Below, in pieces: positions 52,771 through 61,360 of a DNA stretch of 64,000 bases. This stretch comes from Planctomycetota bacterium (lineage in GTDB: Bacteria > Planctomycetota > UBA1135 > UBA2386): assembly GCA_020638735.1 (NCBI GenBank), contig JACKHZ010000011.1, positions 558,001 through 622,000 of the forward strand, written 5' to 3'. The notes beneath the pieces were generated by a model. That model had not been told where the DNA came from and did no database searches. It was given only the letters and a program-made list of their open reading frames with translations. Positions within the stretch are counted from its first letter, which is position 1, and each line of letters begins with the position of its first letter. The translations under genes and the position numbers were made by a program.

Positions 52771-54042
52771 TCAACGCGGCCTGATGAGGATCGGCGGATC
52801 CCGCGGGACCGCGACCTCGACCTGCGCGCGCCCCCCGCGGCGCTCTTCCTGAGCCGCCAGCTCGTCGCCCAGCATGCGGATCCGCTCGGCGCCGGCGGAG
52901 TGCACGTAGTAGTCGCGGTTGCTGCGCCAGAGCAGCGCCGCGAGCAGCAGCTGCACGACGAGCACCGCGGTGCCCGCCAGCCGGCCGCGCCACCTGGTGC
53001 CCGCTGCCCATGCCGCGATCAGCAGTACCGCGACGCGCAGGAGCCAGACGTAACGCACGAACCACCCGGCACCGCCGCCGGCGGCCCGCCGGCTGAAGGC
53101 CGACGCCACGACCACCGCGACCGCGAACCAGGCGACCGCAACCACCCGGACCCGCAACGCCCGGTCGACGCTGCGCAGCGCGCGAGAGCTGCCCCATGCC
53201 AGCCCGCCGAGCACGACGCCGCCGGCGACGAACACGCACCACGCGCCGCAGTGTACCTGCAGCCACGCCCGACCTGCGGCGCCGATCACCGCCTGCACCG
53301 CGCCGGCACCCATCAGCAACTCGATCGCAGCCGCGGCGCCGCCGCCGGGGATCGGCTGCAAATCCAGCGGTTCGCGCGACAAGCCCAGCACCCAGTAGCC
53401 GGCGACCGCGACGCCGAGCACCAGCCAACGGAGCGGATCGACACGCCGCAGGGACGGCACGGCGGACAGCGGCACGATCAGCACCGCCAGCGGGTGCGAC
53501 CAGGCGAGCGCGGCGACCAGCAGCGACTCGCCGGCGCGCGCGATGCCCTGACGCCGCGCCGGGTGCAGCATGCAGATCAGCAACCACCACAACAGCGCCC
53601 ACTGCGCATAGCCCAGGCTGGTCAGCATCAGGTAGCTGCCGATCGGCATCGCCAGCACCAACGCGCCGCCGAGCTGCGCGGCGGGCGGCAGCAGGCGGCG
53701 CCACGCCGGATGCAACATGGCCGACGCGGCGGCGACCGTCGCCGCAGCTGCCGCGACGACAAACGCCGTCGCGATCCAGGTCGTCGGCAGCAGACAACAC
53801 AGCGCCGCCAGCAGGTTGCTGCCGAACGCGATGTAGCCGGCGTAGCTGTCGAAGCACCGCAGCAGGTCGAAGCGTGCGTAGTGCCTTGGCAACAACACCG
53901 CGCCGTCCTCGAACGGCAACAGCGGCTCCCCGAGCCACGGCCATGTCTGCCAGGCCACGCAGCCCGCGATCGCGGCCATGCCGAGCCACCGCACCCACCG
54001 CTCGGCGCCGGCCCGCGGTCCGTGCTGCGACTCGGCGGCCAT
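52771..54042 (-). CDS. Polytopic membrane protein of unknown function
   Basis: A 423-residue protein with about 10-11 transmembrane helices (for example WIATAFVVAAAAATVAAASA, AQLGGALVLAMPIGSYLML, WLVLGVAVAGYWVLGLS, VRVVAVAWFAVAVVVASAF, LLRVAVLLIAAWAAG). The first luminal loop contains FEDGAVLLPRHYARF and the last segment is a soluble tail. The layout recalls GT-C glycosyltransferases, but no D/E motif in the first loop beyond FEDG is clear. It lies 10 bases from the phosphomannomutase gene, consistent with sugar-linked envelope work. No family recognised. Confidence 0.65.
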   Translation of the reverse strand: MAAESQHGPRAGAERWVRWLGMAAIAGCVAWQTWPWLGEPLLPFEDGAVLLPRHYARFDLLRCFDSYAGYIAFGSNLLAALCCLLPTTWIATAFVVAAAAATVAAASAMLHPAWRRLLPPAAQLGGALVLAMPIGSYLMLTSLGYAQWALLWWLLICMLHPARRQGIARAGESLLVAALAWSHPLAVLIVPLSAVPSLRRVDPLRWLVLGVAVAGYWVLGLSREPLDLQPIPGGGAAAAIELLMGAGAVQAVIGAAGRAWLQVHCGAWCVFVAGGVVLGGLAWGSSRALRSVDRALRVRVVAVAWFAVAVVVASAFSRRAAGGGAGWFVRYVWLLRVAVLLIAAWAAGTRWRGRLAGTAVLVVQLLLAALLWRSNRDYYVHSAGAERIRMLGDELAAQEERRGGRAQVEVAVPRDPPILIRPR

Positions 54043-54052
54043 CTGCGTCCGG

Positions 54053-55390
54053 CTAATGGTCCGCCGGCTCGCCGAGCAGGGCGATGAACTCGGCGCGCTT
54101 CTGCTCCATCAGCTCCTCGGTGTCGGCCTCGAGGCACATGCGCAGGAACGGCTCGGTGTTGCTCGGCCGCACGTTGCACCACCAGTCCGGGTAGGTGACG
54201 GTGATGCCGTCGAGCCAGTCGATCTGCGCGCCCTGATGACGCTGCTCGATCGCCTTCATCATGCCGAGCTTGTCCTCGACCTTGAAGTTGATCTCACCGG
54301 AGCCATGGTACTTGCGCAGCGCGTCGGCGGCCGTCTTCAGGGTCGTGCGCTCCGCGCTGAGCTGGTTCAACACCAGGATCGCCGCCAGCACGCCGCAGTC
54401 GGTGTAGAAGTTCTCGGCGAAGTAGAAGTGGCCGGACAGCTCGCCGCCGCCGATGCAGTCCGTACGCCGCATCGTCTCCTTCATGAACGAGTGGCCGACG
54501 CGCTCGCGCACCGGCCGCCCGCCCAGGCGCTCGATCTCCTCCTTGACGACCTTGCTCGATCGCAGGTCGTAGATGATGCCCTTGCCCGGGTGCCGCTGCA
54601 GCATGCCGCGCGCGAGGATCACCGTGATCAGGTCGGCGTGCACCGTGCGCCCCGCCTCGTCGACGAACGCGCAGCGGTCGGCGTCGCCGTCGAAGGCGAG
54701 ACCGAGCGCCGCGCCGTGCTTCGCGACCGAAGCGCGCAGGTCGTCGAGGTTGGACTCCTTCAGCGGGTTCGCCTCGTGGTTCGGGAAGGTGCCGTCGAGC
54801 TCCTGGTAGAGCGGGATCACCTCGAGGCCCGGGATCATCGAGAAGATGCGCGGCGACTCGTTGGCGCCCATGCCGTTGGCGTAGTCGACGCAGACCTTGA
54901 CCTTTGCGATGCCCTTGGCGAACGACGCGATGTGCGCGCACCAGTCCTGCATCAGGTCGACCTGCTCGCGCTTGCCGCGCTGCGCCGCCGCCGGGAAGTC
55001 GCCGGCCTCGACGAGCTTCCGGATGTCCTGGATGCCGGTGTCGCCGGACAGCGGCCGCGCCTCCTTGCGACACATCTTGAAGCCGATGTACTGCTTCGGA
55101 TTGTGCGACGCGGTGACGGCCATGCCGCCGTCGCAGGGCACCTTGCCGATCGCGTAGTAGACCATCGGCGTCGACGCGAGCCCGATGTCCACGACGTCGC
55201 AGCCCTGGCTCAGCATGCCGTCGATGACGGCGTCCTGGATCTCGGGCGCCATCGTGCGCATGTCGCGCCCGACCACCAGGCGCTTCGCCTGCAGGAACTG
55301 CACCATCGCCGCGCCGATCTTCCACGCCGTCTCGGCGTCGATCTGGTCGGGGTAGGTGCCGCGGATGTCGTAGGCCTTGAAGATGCTCAC
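54053..55390 (-). CDS. Phosphomannomutase/phosphoglucomutase
   Basis: A 445-residue alpha-D-phosphohexomutase. The phosphoserine loop is TASHNP (Ser95), the metal loop is DGDADR, the sugar-binding loop is GGELSGHFYF and the phosphate-binding C-terminal loop is RPSNTEPFLR. IFKAYDIRGTYPDQID at the start is the family opening. It converts mannose or glucose 6- and 1-phosphates, feeding nucleotide-sugar and glycan synthesis. The order of loops is complete and length is normal. The GTG at 55390 is the start (earlier residues are shadow). Which hexose it prefers cannot be told from sequence, so no symbol is given. Confidence 0.93.
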   Translation of the reverse strand: MSIFKAYDIRGTYPDQIDAETAWKIGAAMVQFLQAKRLVVGRDMRTMAPEIQDAVIDGMLSQGCDVVDIGLASTPMVYYAIGKVPCDGGMAVTASHNPKQYIGFKMCRKEARPLSGDTGIQDIRKLVEAGDFPAAAQRGKREQVDLMQDWCAHIASFAKGIAKVKVCVDYANGMGANESPRIFSMIPGLEVIPLYQELDGTFPNHEANPLKESNLDDLRASVAKHGAALGLAFDGDADRCAFVDEAGRTVHADLITVILARGMLQRHPGKGIIYDLRSSKVVKEEIERLGGRPVRERVGHSFMKETMRRTDCIGGGELSGHFYFAENFYTDCGVLAAILVLNQLSAERTTLKTAADALRKYHGSGEINFKVEDKLGMMKAIEQRHQGAQIDWLDGITVTYPDWWCNVRPSNTEPFLRMCLEADTEELMEQKRAEFIALLGEPADH

Positions 55391-55424
55391 GGGAGTTCTG
55401 TTCGGGACGGTTGGAGGGAGTGGA

Positions 55425-56453
55425 TCACGGGGCGAACGCGCGGCACGCGTCGAGACAACGGGCTGCACCGACGTCGTCGACGTCACGGTGCAGCACGAAG
55501 CGCAGCCTGCCCGCTCCGGCCTGGGCCGCGCGCACGCCATGTTCGGCGAGATGAGCCAGCAGCGGCGCCGCGCGGTCGGGCGCGAGCCGCAGCATGACGA
55601 TGTTGCTCTCGGTCGCGGCGACGTCGACGTCGGCCCACGGCAGCGCCGCCAGCCCCTCGGCGAGGGCCCTGGCGCGGCGGTGGTCCTCGGCGAGCAGCGC
55701 CGGGCCTTCGTCGAGCGCGACCAGCCCGGCGGCGGCGATGACGCCGGCCTGCCGCATGCCGCCGCCGAACGCCTTGCGCGCCCGCCGCGCCTCGGCGGCG
55801 AACGCCGCGTCGCCGGCGAGCAGCGAGCCGACCGGCGCGCCGAGGCCCTTGCTGAGGCAGAGCGTGGTGGTGTCCACTGCCGCGACGAGCTCCGCTGGGT
55901 CACAGCCGAGCGCGACCGCGGCGTTGAGCAGCCGGGCGCCGTCGCAGTGCACCTTCATGCCGTGGCTGCGCGCGGTGTTGGCCAGCGCGGTGATGCGCGC
56001 CGCCGAGGCGACGCGGCCGCCGGCCATGTTGTGGGTGTTCTCCACCACCAGCAGCCGCGACCGCGGGAAGTGCGGATCGTCCGGCCGCACCGCCGCCGCG
56101 ATCTGCTCGGCCGTCGGGAAGCCGTCGGCGGCCTCGAGGGTGCGCACCTGCGTGCCGGACAGCCGCGCGATCGCGCCGCCCTCGTAGAAGAACACGTGGC
56201 TGCGGCTCTCGCAGACCAGCTCGTCGCCGGGCCGGCAGTGCACGTGGATCGCGACCTGGTTGGCCATCGTGCCCGACGGCAGGTACAGCGCCGCCGGCTT
56301 GCCGAGCAGCGCGGCGCCGCGCTGTTCGAGCGCGCGCACCGTCGGATCCTCGCCCCAGACGTCGTCGCCGACCTCGGCCTCGACCATCGCCCGCCGCATG
56401 GCCGGACTCGGCCGGGTCATCGTGTCGCTGCGCAGGTCGACGAGGTCGGACAT
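55425..56453 (-). CDS. ltaE: Low-specificity L-threonine aldolase
   Basis: A 342-residue PLP-dependent fold-type I enzyme of the beta-eliminating lyase group that cleaves threonine or allo-threonine to glycine and acetaldehyde. The opening MSDLVDLRSDTMTRPSPAMR, VGDDVWGEDPTVRALE and LYLPSGTMANQVAI are characteristic. The HCDGARLLNAAVALG block contains the PLP-stacking His/Asp region, and the Schiff-base Lys is in LCLSKGLGAPVGS. ATG at 56453 is preferred to an ATG 12 codons upstream because the conserved start follows directly. It heads the operon with the phosphomutase. Confidence 0.92.
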   Translation of the reverse strand: MSDLVDLRSDTMTRPSPAMRRAMVEAEVGDDVWGEDPTVRALEQRGAALLGKPAALYLPSGTMANQVAIHVHCRPGDELVCESRSHVFFYEGGAIARLSGTQVRTLEAADGFPTAEQIAAAVRPDDPHFPRSRLLVVENTHNMAGGRVASAARITALANTARSHGMKVHCDGARLLNAAVALGCDPAELVAAVDTTTLCLSKGLGAPVGSLLAGDAAFAAEARRARKAFGGGMRQAGVIAAAGLVALDEGPALLAEDHRRARALAEGLAALPWADVDVAATESNIVMLRLAPDRAAPLLAHLAEHGVRAAQAGAGRLRFVLHRDVDDVGAARCLDACRAFAP

Positions 56454-56542
56454 CGCGAATGAGGATGCCGGTCGTCGGGCGGAAAGCAAGGAATGCGCCC
56501 CGCCGGCGCCCCGGAGCCGGCGCGCCGCGCTGGGGGTCGTGA

Positions 56543-57868
56543 TTGCAAGCGCGGCGCCGACCCGCCAACCTGCCTCGCCTGGTCCCGCTCGAACGACAGC
56601 TCCGCCGCCTGCGCGCCTTCGCCGCGTTCACCTACCCGTTCGCGTGCGTGCCGTTCCTGTTCCCGTTCTTCGCCGGCCGCGGGCTCGACCCCGCGGGCTA
56701 CGGCGAGATCCTGTCGGCCTACTACCTGGCGATGTTCGTCGCCGAGGTGCCGACCGGCATGCTCGCCGACCGCATCGGTCCGCGCTGGATGCTGGTGCTC
56801 GGCCCGCTGCTGCTGGCGGCCGGCTTCGCGACGTTGGTGATGTGGCCGGTCTACGACGGCTTCCTGTGCGGCGAGGTGCTGCTCGGCCTCGGCCACTCGG
56901 TGTTGTCCGGACCGCCGAGCGTCGTGCTCTACGAACTGTTGAAGGCTGCAGGCGCCGAGCAGCGCTACCTCGCCGAGGAGAGCCGCATGCACTCCCGGCG
57001 CCTCTACGGTACCGGGCTCTCGTTCCTGCTCGGCGGTCTGTGCGTGCGCTTCGGCAACCAGCAGCTACCCGGAGGCGGCGGCGGCCCGATCTCCGACGAC
57101 GGCTACCAGGCCGCGATCCTGCTGACCAGCGCGCTGTGTGCGGTGGCGGCGGTGCTCGCGCTCGGCGTGGCGCCGCCGCCCCACCGCCCCCGCGACCGTA
57201 GCCGCGGCTTCGTCGGCCACGTCGCGGCCGAGCTGCGCGTGCCCGCCGTGCGCTGGCTGTGCGCCTACTGGGTGGTGCTGTTCGCGCTGCTGCGCTTCCC
57301 GTTCCACGACTACCAGCCGTACCTGATGGCGGTCGACGACATCGAACCGCTGCTCGGCGACGCAGTGCTGATCGGCCTGCTCTTCGCCGCGCTCAACCTG
57401 GTCGCCGCGCCGCTCAGCAGCAAGCTGCCGCAGCTGGTCGAACGGCACGGTCGCCGACCGCTGTTCTGGGGCATGCCGATCGTGCTGGCGGTGTCGATGC
57501 TGGTGATGGCCGGCGAACGCTTGCTCGCCGGCGACGGTCCCGGCGGTCACGGTTCGCGCGCGCTGTGCTGGCTCGGGGTGGCGATGTTCTTCGTGCAGCA
57601 GGTGCCGTTCGCGATGCACTGGCCGCTGCTGCACGAGTTCGTCAACCACCGCATCGGCTCGGCCGCGCGCACGACCGTGCTGTCGCTGTTGTCGCTGATC
57701 GCGCGCGCCTGCTACGCCGGCGTCAACGTGCTGCTGTTCGGCCTGCAGGACGCCCGCGGCCTCGGCCCGGCGCTGGCCACCGCGGCCCTCGGCGGCCTCG
57801 CCGCGACGGCGCTGGTGTTGTGGCTGCGGCCGCGCGGCCTGCTGCGCGGGGACGACGGGGTCGCCTGA
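56543..57868 (+). CDS. MFS-type transporter
   Basis: A 441-residue membrane protein with about 12 helices in two sixes. The motif-A region between helices 2 and 3 reads GMLADRIGPRWMLVLG (about 73-88), a recognisable G-x-L-A-D-R-x-G-R/P match. Helix 1 starts around FAAFTYPFACVPFLFPFF, and an LPQLVERHGRRPLFWG loop is the second-half equivalent. The substrate is unknown. The TTG at 56543 follows a GGGGGT stretch about six bases upstream. It is divergent from ltaE and converges with the VWA gene (11 bases). Confidence 0.85.
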   Translation: MQARRRPANLPRLVPLERQLRRLRAFAAFTYPFACVPFLFPFFAGRGLDPAGYGEILSAYYLAMFVAEVPTGMLADRIGPRWMLVLGPLLLAAGFATLVMWPVYDGFLCGEVLLGLGHSVLSGPPSVVLYELLKAAGAEQRYLAEESRMHSRRLYGTGLSFLLGGLCVRFGNQQLPGGGGGPISDDGYQAAILLTSALCAVAAVLALGVAPPPHRPRDRSRGFVGHVAAELRVPAVRWLCAYWVVLFALLRFPFHDYQPYLMAVDDIEPLLGDAVLIGLLFAALNLVAAPLSSKLPQLVERHGRRPLFWGMPIVLAVSMLVMAGERLLAGDGPGGHGSRALCWLGVAMFFVQQVPFAMHWPLLHEFVNHRIGSAARTTVLSLLSLIARACYAGVNVLLFGLQDARGLGPALATAALGGLAATALVLWLRPRGLLRGDDGVA

Positions 57869-57879
57869 CGGCGCCGACT

Positions 57880-59445
57880 TCAGCGACCGAGGTCGACGAA
57901 CACGCCGTTGTTCTCCTGCGCCAGCGACTGCAGGAAGCCCTTTTCGAAGTCGCCGATGGCGATCGCGTGGATCACCAGCCGGTACGACTCGTTGTACTTG
58001 CGCACCTCGGCGAGGATCTCCTCCGGATCGATCAGCTTGCCGACCGAAGGGCGGCCGTCGCTGAGGAAGTACATCGTGTCCAGCGGCTGCTTGAGCGCCT
58101 TCTTGTCGAAGCCGGTGATCGCGGCCTTCGGCGGCTTCTCCGGATCGACGCCGAACGCGTAGAGCAGCGCCTTCAGCGTGTTGGTCTTGCCCTGCTCGAG
58201 GTTGGCCGCGCCGCCGAGGCCGGCCGACGCCAGGTCCTGGGCCTCGGAGCCGCCGATCGGCTTGAGCCGCTTCACGAACTGCGCCGCGGCGTCGCGGTTG
58301 ACGATGTTGGCCGGCACCAGCCGCGGCTTCCAGACCTTGAGGTCGGTGGCGAAGGCGACGATGTTGAAGTTGGTGTCGGCGGTCAGCGACTCGATCGTGT
58401 TGAGCAGCTCCGTCTGCACGATCGTGAAGCGCTTGCGGTCGCGGTACTCGCGGAACTTGTCGACCTCGAGCACGAGGTCGTCCATCGAGCCGGACACGTC
58501 GATGACGAACAGCACGTTCGTGGACGTCGTCGGGATGCCGGCGAAGGCGTTGGTCTGGTCCTTCTTGCCGTAGAAGGCGTCGTACTTCTTGCGGGTGGCG
58601 ATCTTCTGCGCGAGCTCCTCGTCGGTCGGGATGCGCCAGCCCTCGATCGACATGAGCTTGGTCCACTGCTCCTGCCAGCGCTCCGGGTCGACGCCGAAGT
58701 CGAGCGTGGTGATGCGGAACAGCGCGTCGGCGCACTCGGTGCGCAGGCGGCCCGTCTTGCGCATCAGGTCGATCAGCGGCTGCACCGCGGCCTGCGGTCG
58801 GATCTGCGCGCAGGCCTCGATGGCCGCGGTCTGCACCTGCCAGTTGTCGTCGGCGAGCAGCGCGGTGACGCCGTCGGCGAACTGCCTGGCCTTGAGCACG
58901 GCGATCGCGTCGGCCGCCGCCATGCGCACCATCGGTTCGCTGTCCGTCACCAGCTGCCCGAGCAGACCGGCCTGGCCGGCGTCGCCGATGTGCAGCAGCG
59001 CGTGCGCCGCCTCGTACTTGATCGTCGACGAGGCGTTGCCCGCCATCGCCACCTGCTCGATCGCCGGCACCGCGGCGGCCTGCTTCGACTGGCCGAGCAC
59101 CTTGATCAGCACCGCGGCCTGGTCGGAGTCCTTGACGTCCGGCAGGGCGGTGACCCAGGCCGCGAACGTCTCGGGCTCCTTGAACGTGCCGAGCACCTGC
59201 AGCGCCGCGTCGGCGACCGCCTGCGACTTGTGGTCGAGCAGCTCGAGCAGCGCCTCGGCAGCGGGCACGCACTCGTTGTCGTTGAGCGTCTCGATCGCCG
59301 CTACCTGCGAGGGCTCGTCCTTGGCCTTCTTGAAGTAGCGGCTGAACTCCTTGACGGCGTCGAGGCGCGCCTCGAGGTCGGCCTGCGCCAGCAGCAGCGG
59401 CGACGTGACGACGAACAGGAACGTCAGCAGCAGGGATCTCGGCAT
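57880..59445 (-). CDS. Exported HEAT-repeat and von Willebrand factor A domain protein
   Basis: A 521-residue protein. Residues 1-20 form a signal peptide (RSLLLTFLFVVTSPLLLAQ). Residues about 40-215 are HEAT/PBS-like repeats (AAEALLELLDHKSQAVADAAL, VPAIEQVAMAGNASSTIKYE, VTDSEPMVRMAAADAIAVL, LLADDNWQVQTAAIEACAQI). The VWA domain begins near 305: LFVIDVSGSMDD gives the MIDAS DxSGS, with DTMYFLSDGRPSVGK for the later Asp. It therefore binds a metal and probably protein partners in the periplasm. It is the last gene of the minus-strand run beginning at selB, 61 bases after the zinc-ribbon gene. Confidence 0.87.
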   Translation of the reverse strand: MPRSLLLTFLFVVTSPLLLAQADLEARLDAVKEFSRYFKKAKDEPSQVAAIETLNDNECVPAAEALLELLDHKSQAVADAALQVLGTFKEPETFAAWVTALPDVKDSDQAAVLIKVLGQSKQAAAVPAIEQVAMAGNASSTIKYEAAHALLHIGDAGQAGLLGQLVTDSEPMVRMAAADAIAVLKARQFADGVTALLADDNWQVQTAAIEACAQIRPQAAVQPLIDLMRKTGRLRTECADALFRITTLDFGVDPERWQEQWTKLMSIEGWRIPTDEELAQKIATRKKYDAFYGKKDQTNAFAGIPTTSTNVLFVIDVSGSMDDLVLEVDKFREYRDRKRFTIVQTELLNTIESLTADTNFNIVAFATDLKVWKPRLVPANIVNRDAAAQFVKRLKPIGGSEAQDLASAGLGGAANLEQGKTNTLKALLYAFGVDPEKPPKAAITGFDKKALKQPLDTMYFLSDGRPSVGKLIDPEEILAEVRKYNESYRLVIHAIAIGDFEKGFLQSLAQENNGVFVDLGR

Positions 59446-59506
59446 TCTCTTCGGGGTCTCGGGTCTGGGGTCGCGGACGCGAGGGGCTCGGACGGACCGC
59501 TGCAGC

Positions 59507-60028
59507 CTACCCGTTCTGGTCGTCGTTGGCATGCCGCCACCACGACAGGCGCATGTCACGGGCGATCGCGCGCGCCAGCGGGCCGACGTCGAGGTGCGCG
59601 TCGCGCACCGTCAGGCCGGCCGCGTCCGGTGTGACCACGAGCTGCAGGGTCTGCTCGAAACGCAGCTCGAGCCGCCAACGTCCGCGCAGCCCGCCGCCGC
59701 ACAGGCGCAACGACTTGGCGAGGTTCTCGAGCGAGACCACCGCGAGCGCGTCGGCGACGTTGAGCTCGATGGTCGGCATACGGTTCTCGGCGGCGTCGCC
59801 GGCGTGCCCGCCGACCAGCTGCAGACCCGGCAACAGGTCGAGTGACTCGGCCAGCGGCCAGACCTCGGGATCGACCCCGCGCGCGAACGCCTCGTTCTCG
59901 CCGGTCAGGCGCTGCACCTCTTCGCGATCGCCGAAGCGCGCGCCACACAGGCCGCACTCCCAGACCGTGGCGCCGCCGGCGCCGTGCGCTTGCATGTCGT
60001 GGTTGCCGCAATCGGGACAGGTGTGCAT
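59507..60028 (-). CDS. Zinc-ribbon protein of unknown function
   Basis: A 173-residue cytoplasmic protein. An N-terminal zinc ribbon is formed by CPDCGNHD (residues 4-11) and CGLCGARF (about 25-32). The rest is a single alpha/beta domain (MPTIELNVADALAVVSLENL, RGRWRLELRFEQTLQLVVTP) without recognised catalytic residues. It starts one base before the LRR gene stop, so translation is probably coupled. Family not recognised. Confidence 0.7.
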   Translation of the reverse strand: MHTCPDCGNHDMQAHGAGGATVWECGLCGARFGDREEVQRLTGENEAFARGVDPEVWPLAESLDLLPGLQLVGGHAGDAAENRMPTIELNVADALAVVSLENLAKSLRLCGGGLRGRWRLELRFEQTLQLVVTPDAAGLTVRDAHLDVGPLARAIARDMRLSWWRHANDDQNG

Positions 60029-60029
60029 C

Positions 60030-61319
60030 TCAGTCGTGCTGCAGCAGGGTGATCCGATCGCCCAGGGCCTGTTGCAGCGCGCTGCGTTCGGCGTCGGTCA
60101 GGGGACCGCTGTATACCACCTCGGTCAGGGCGCGGCACCCGCGCAACGGCGCGAAGGAGGCCGGCGCGGGCGGCGACGGCAGCCACGAGCCGTCGGCCTG
60201 CTGCACTGCCGGGCGCTCCGCGAGCACCAGCCGGTGCACCTCTGGCAGACCGGCCAGGAACGCGAGGTCGTCGTCGCAGGGGCCTTCGAAGCGCTCGAGG
60301 CCCGCCATGCTGCCGATCGCCTTGCGCACCGCCGGCCGCAGCGCGCCGCTCCAATGCAACGACTGCAACCGCAACGCGCCGAGCACGTCGGCGGTCGCCG
60401 CGTCGTCGGCGGCAGCGGTCGTCGCAGCATCGTCGCCGCTCCGGGCCGGCAACCGCCACGACAGGTGGCGCAGGTCGGCGAGCCGGCGCACGTGGCGCAG
60501 CGCTGCGGGAGACGCCTCGGCGTCTTCGAGCGTCAACGAGGTCAATCGCGTCGGCAGCTCGGCCAGCACCTCGTCGCCCAGCACGCAGCTGCGCAGGATC
60601 AGCTCGCGCAGCGTCGACATGGACGCCAGCTGGCGCATCGCCGCGACGTGCAGCGCCCACGACGGCGACGTGTCGCCGCCGGTGAAGCGCGCCAGCAGGT
60701 CCGGTTGGCCGAGCCGCTCCAACACCAGCGCCTCGAGCGGCAACGCCGCCACGGCCTGCAGGCCGTCCTGGTCGAGGCCGCGGCAGCCTTGCAGCGCGAG
60801 TCGCCGCAGCCCCGCCGCCGCCTCGAGCCCGCGCAGCCCGGCCGACTCGACCTTCAGGTGCGACAACGTCAGCTGGTGCAGGGAAGGCCACGCGGCCAGC
60901 TCTGCGGCAGCGTCCGCGTCGAGCACCAAGGCCTCGTTGACGAAGCAGATCGACGCCAGTCGCGGACACCCGGCGAGCAGGCGCAGGTGCTCCACCTCGA
61001 CGTGACAACAGAACGGCAGCGTCAGCTCCACCAGCGCCGGCAGCGCCGTCAGCGGGCGCAGCTGCTCGACCGTGATCTGCTGCCAGTCGGCGATGGCGTC
61101 GGTGTCGGGGTTGATCTGCAGTCGCCGCAGCGACCCGCGCCCAACGAGCAGCGGCAGGTCGGCGACGCGCACGACCTCCCACTCGAGGTTCCCGACGTCG
61201 GCAGCCGTTCCGGCCAGCGCGCCGCCGTCGACACGGACCACCGCCGGCAACGCCGCGGGTTCCTGCGCGGCGAGTCCAGCGGCGCAGACAGCGACCAGGG
61301 CGACTTCGAGACGGCGCAT
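60030..61319 (-). CDS. Exported leucine-rich-repeat protein
   Basis: A 429-residue protein with a signal peptide (MRRLEVALVAVCAAGLAAQ). Leucine-rich repeats run along most of the chain: LRPLTALPALVELTLPFCCH, HLRLLAGCPRLASICFVNEA, LAAWPSLHQLTLSHLKVES, LEAAAGLRRLALQGCRGLD, STLRELILRSCVLGDEVLAE, TRLTSLTLEDAEASPAALRH. They resemble the CC-type LRRs of exported planctomycete proteins. The C-terminus has a further repeat set (ALTEVVYSGPLTDAERSALQ). A ligand-binding surface in the periplasm is likely. Confidence 0.8.
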   Translation of the reverse strand: MRRLEVALVAVCAAGLAAQEPAALPAVVRVDGGALAGTAADVGNLEWEVVRVADLPLLVGRGSLRRLQINPDTDAIADWQQITVEQLRPLTALPALVELTLPFCCHVEVEHLRLLAGCPRLASICFVNEALVLDADAAAELAAWPSLHQLTLSHLKVESAGLRGLEAAAGLRRLALQGCRGLDQDGLQAVAALPLEALVLERLGQPDLLARFTGGDTSPSWALHVAAMRQLASMSTLRELILRSCVLGDEVLAELPTRLTSLTLEDAEASPAALRHVRRLADLRHLSWRLPARSGDDAATTAAADDAATADVLGALRLQSLHWSGALRPAVRKAIGSMAGLERFEGPCDDDLAFLAGLPEVHRLVLAERPAVQQADGSWLPSPPAPASFAPLRGCRALTEVVYSGPLTDAERSALQQALGDRITLLQHD

Positions 61320-61360
61320 CGGCCATGTTGTAGCGCCGAACCCGCCGTCCCGCCCGGGAG

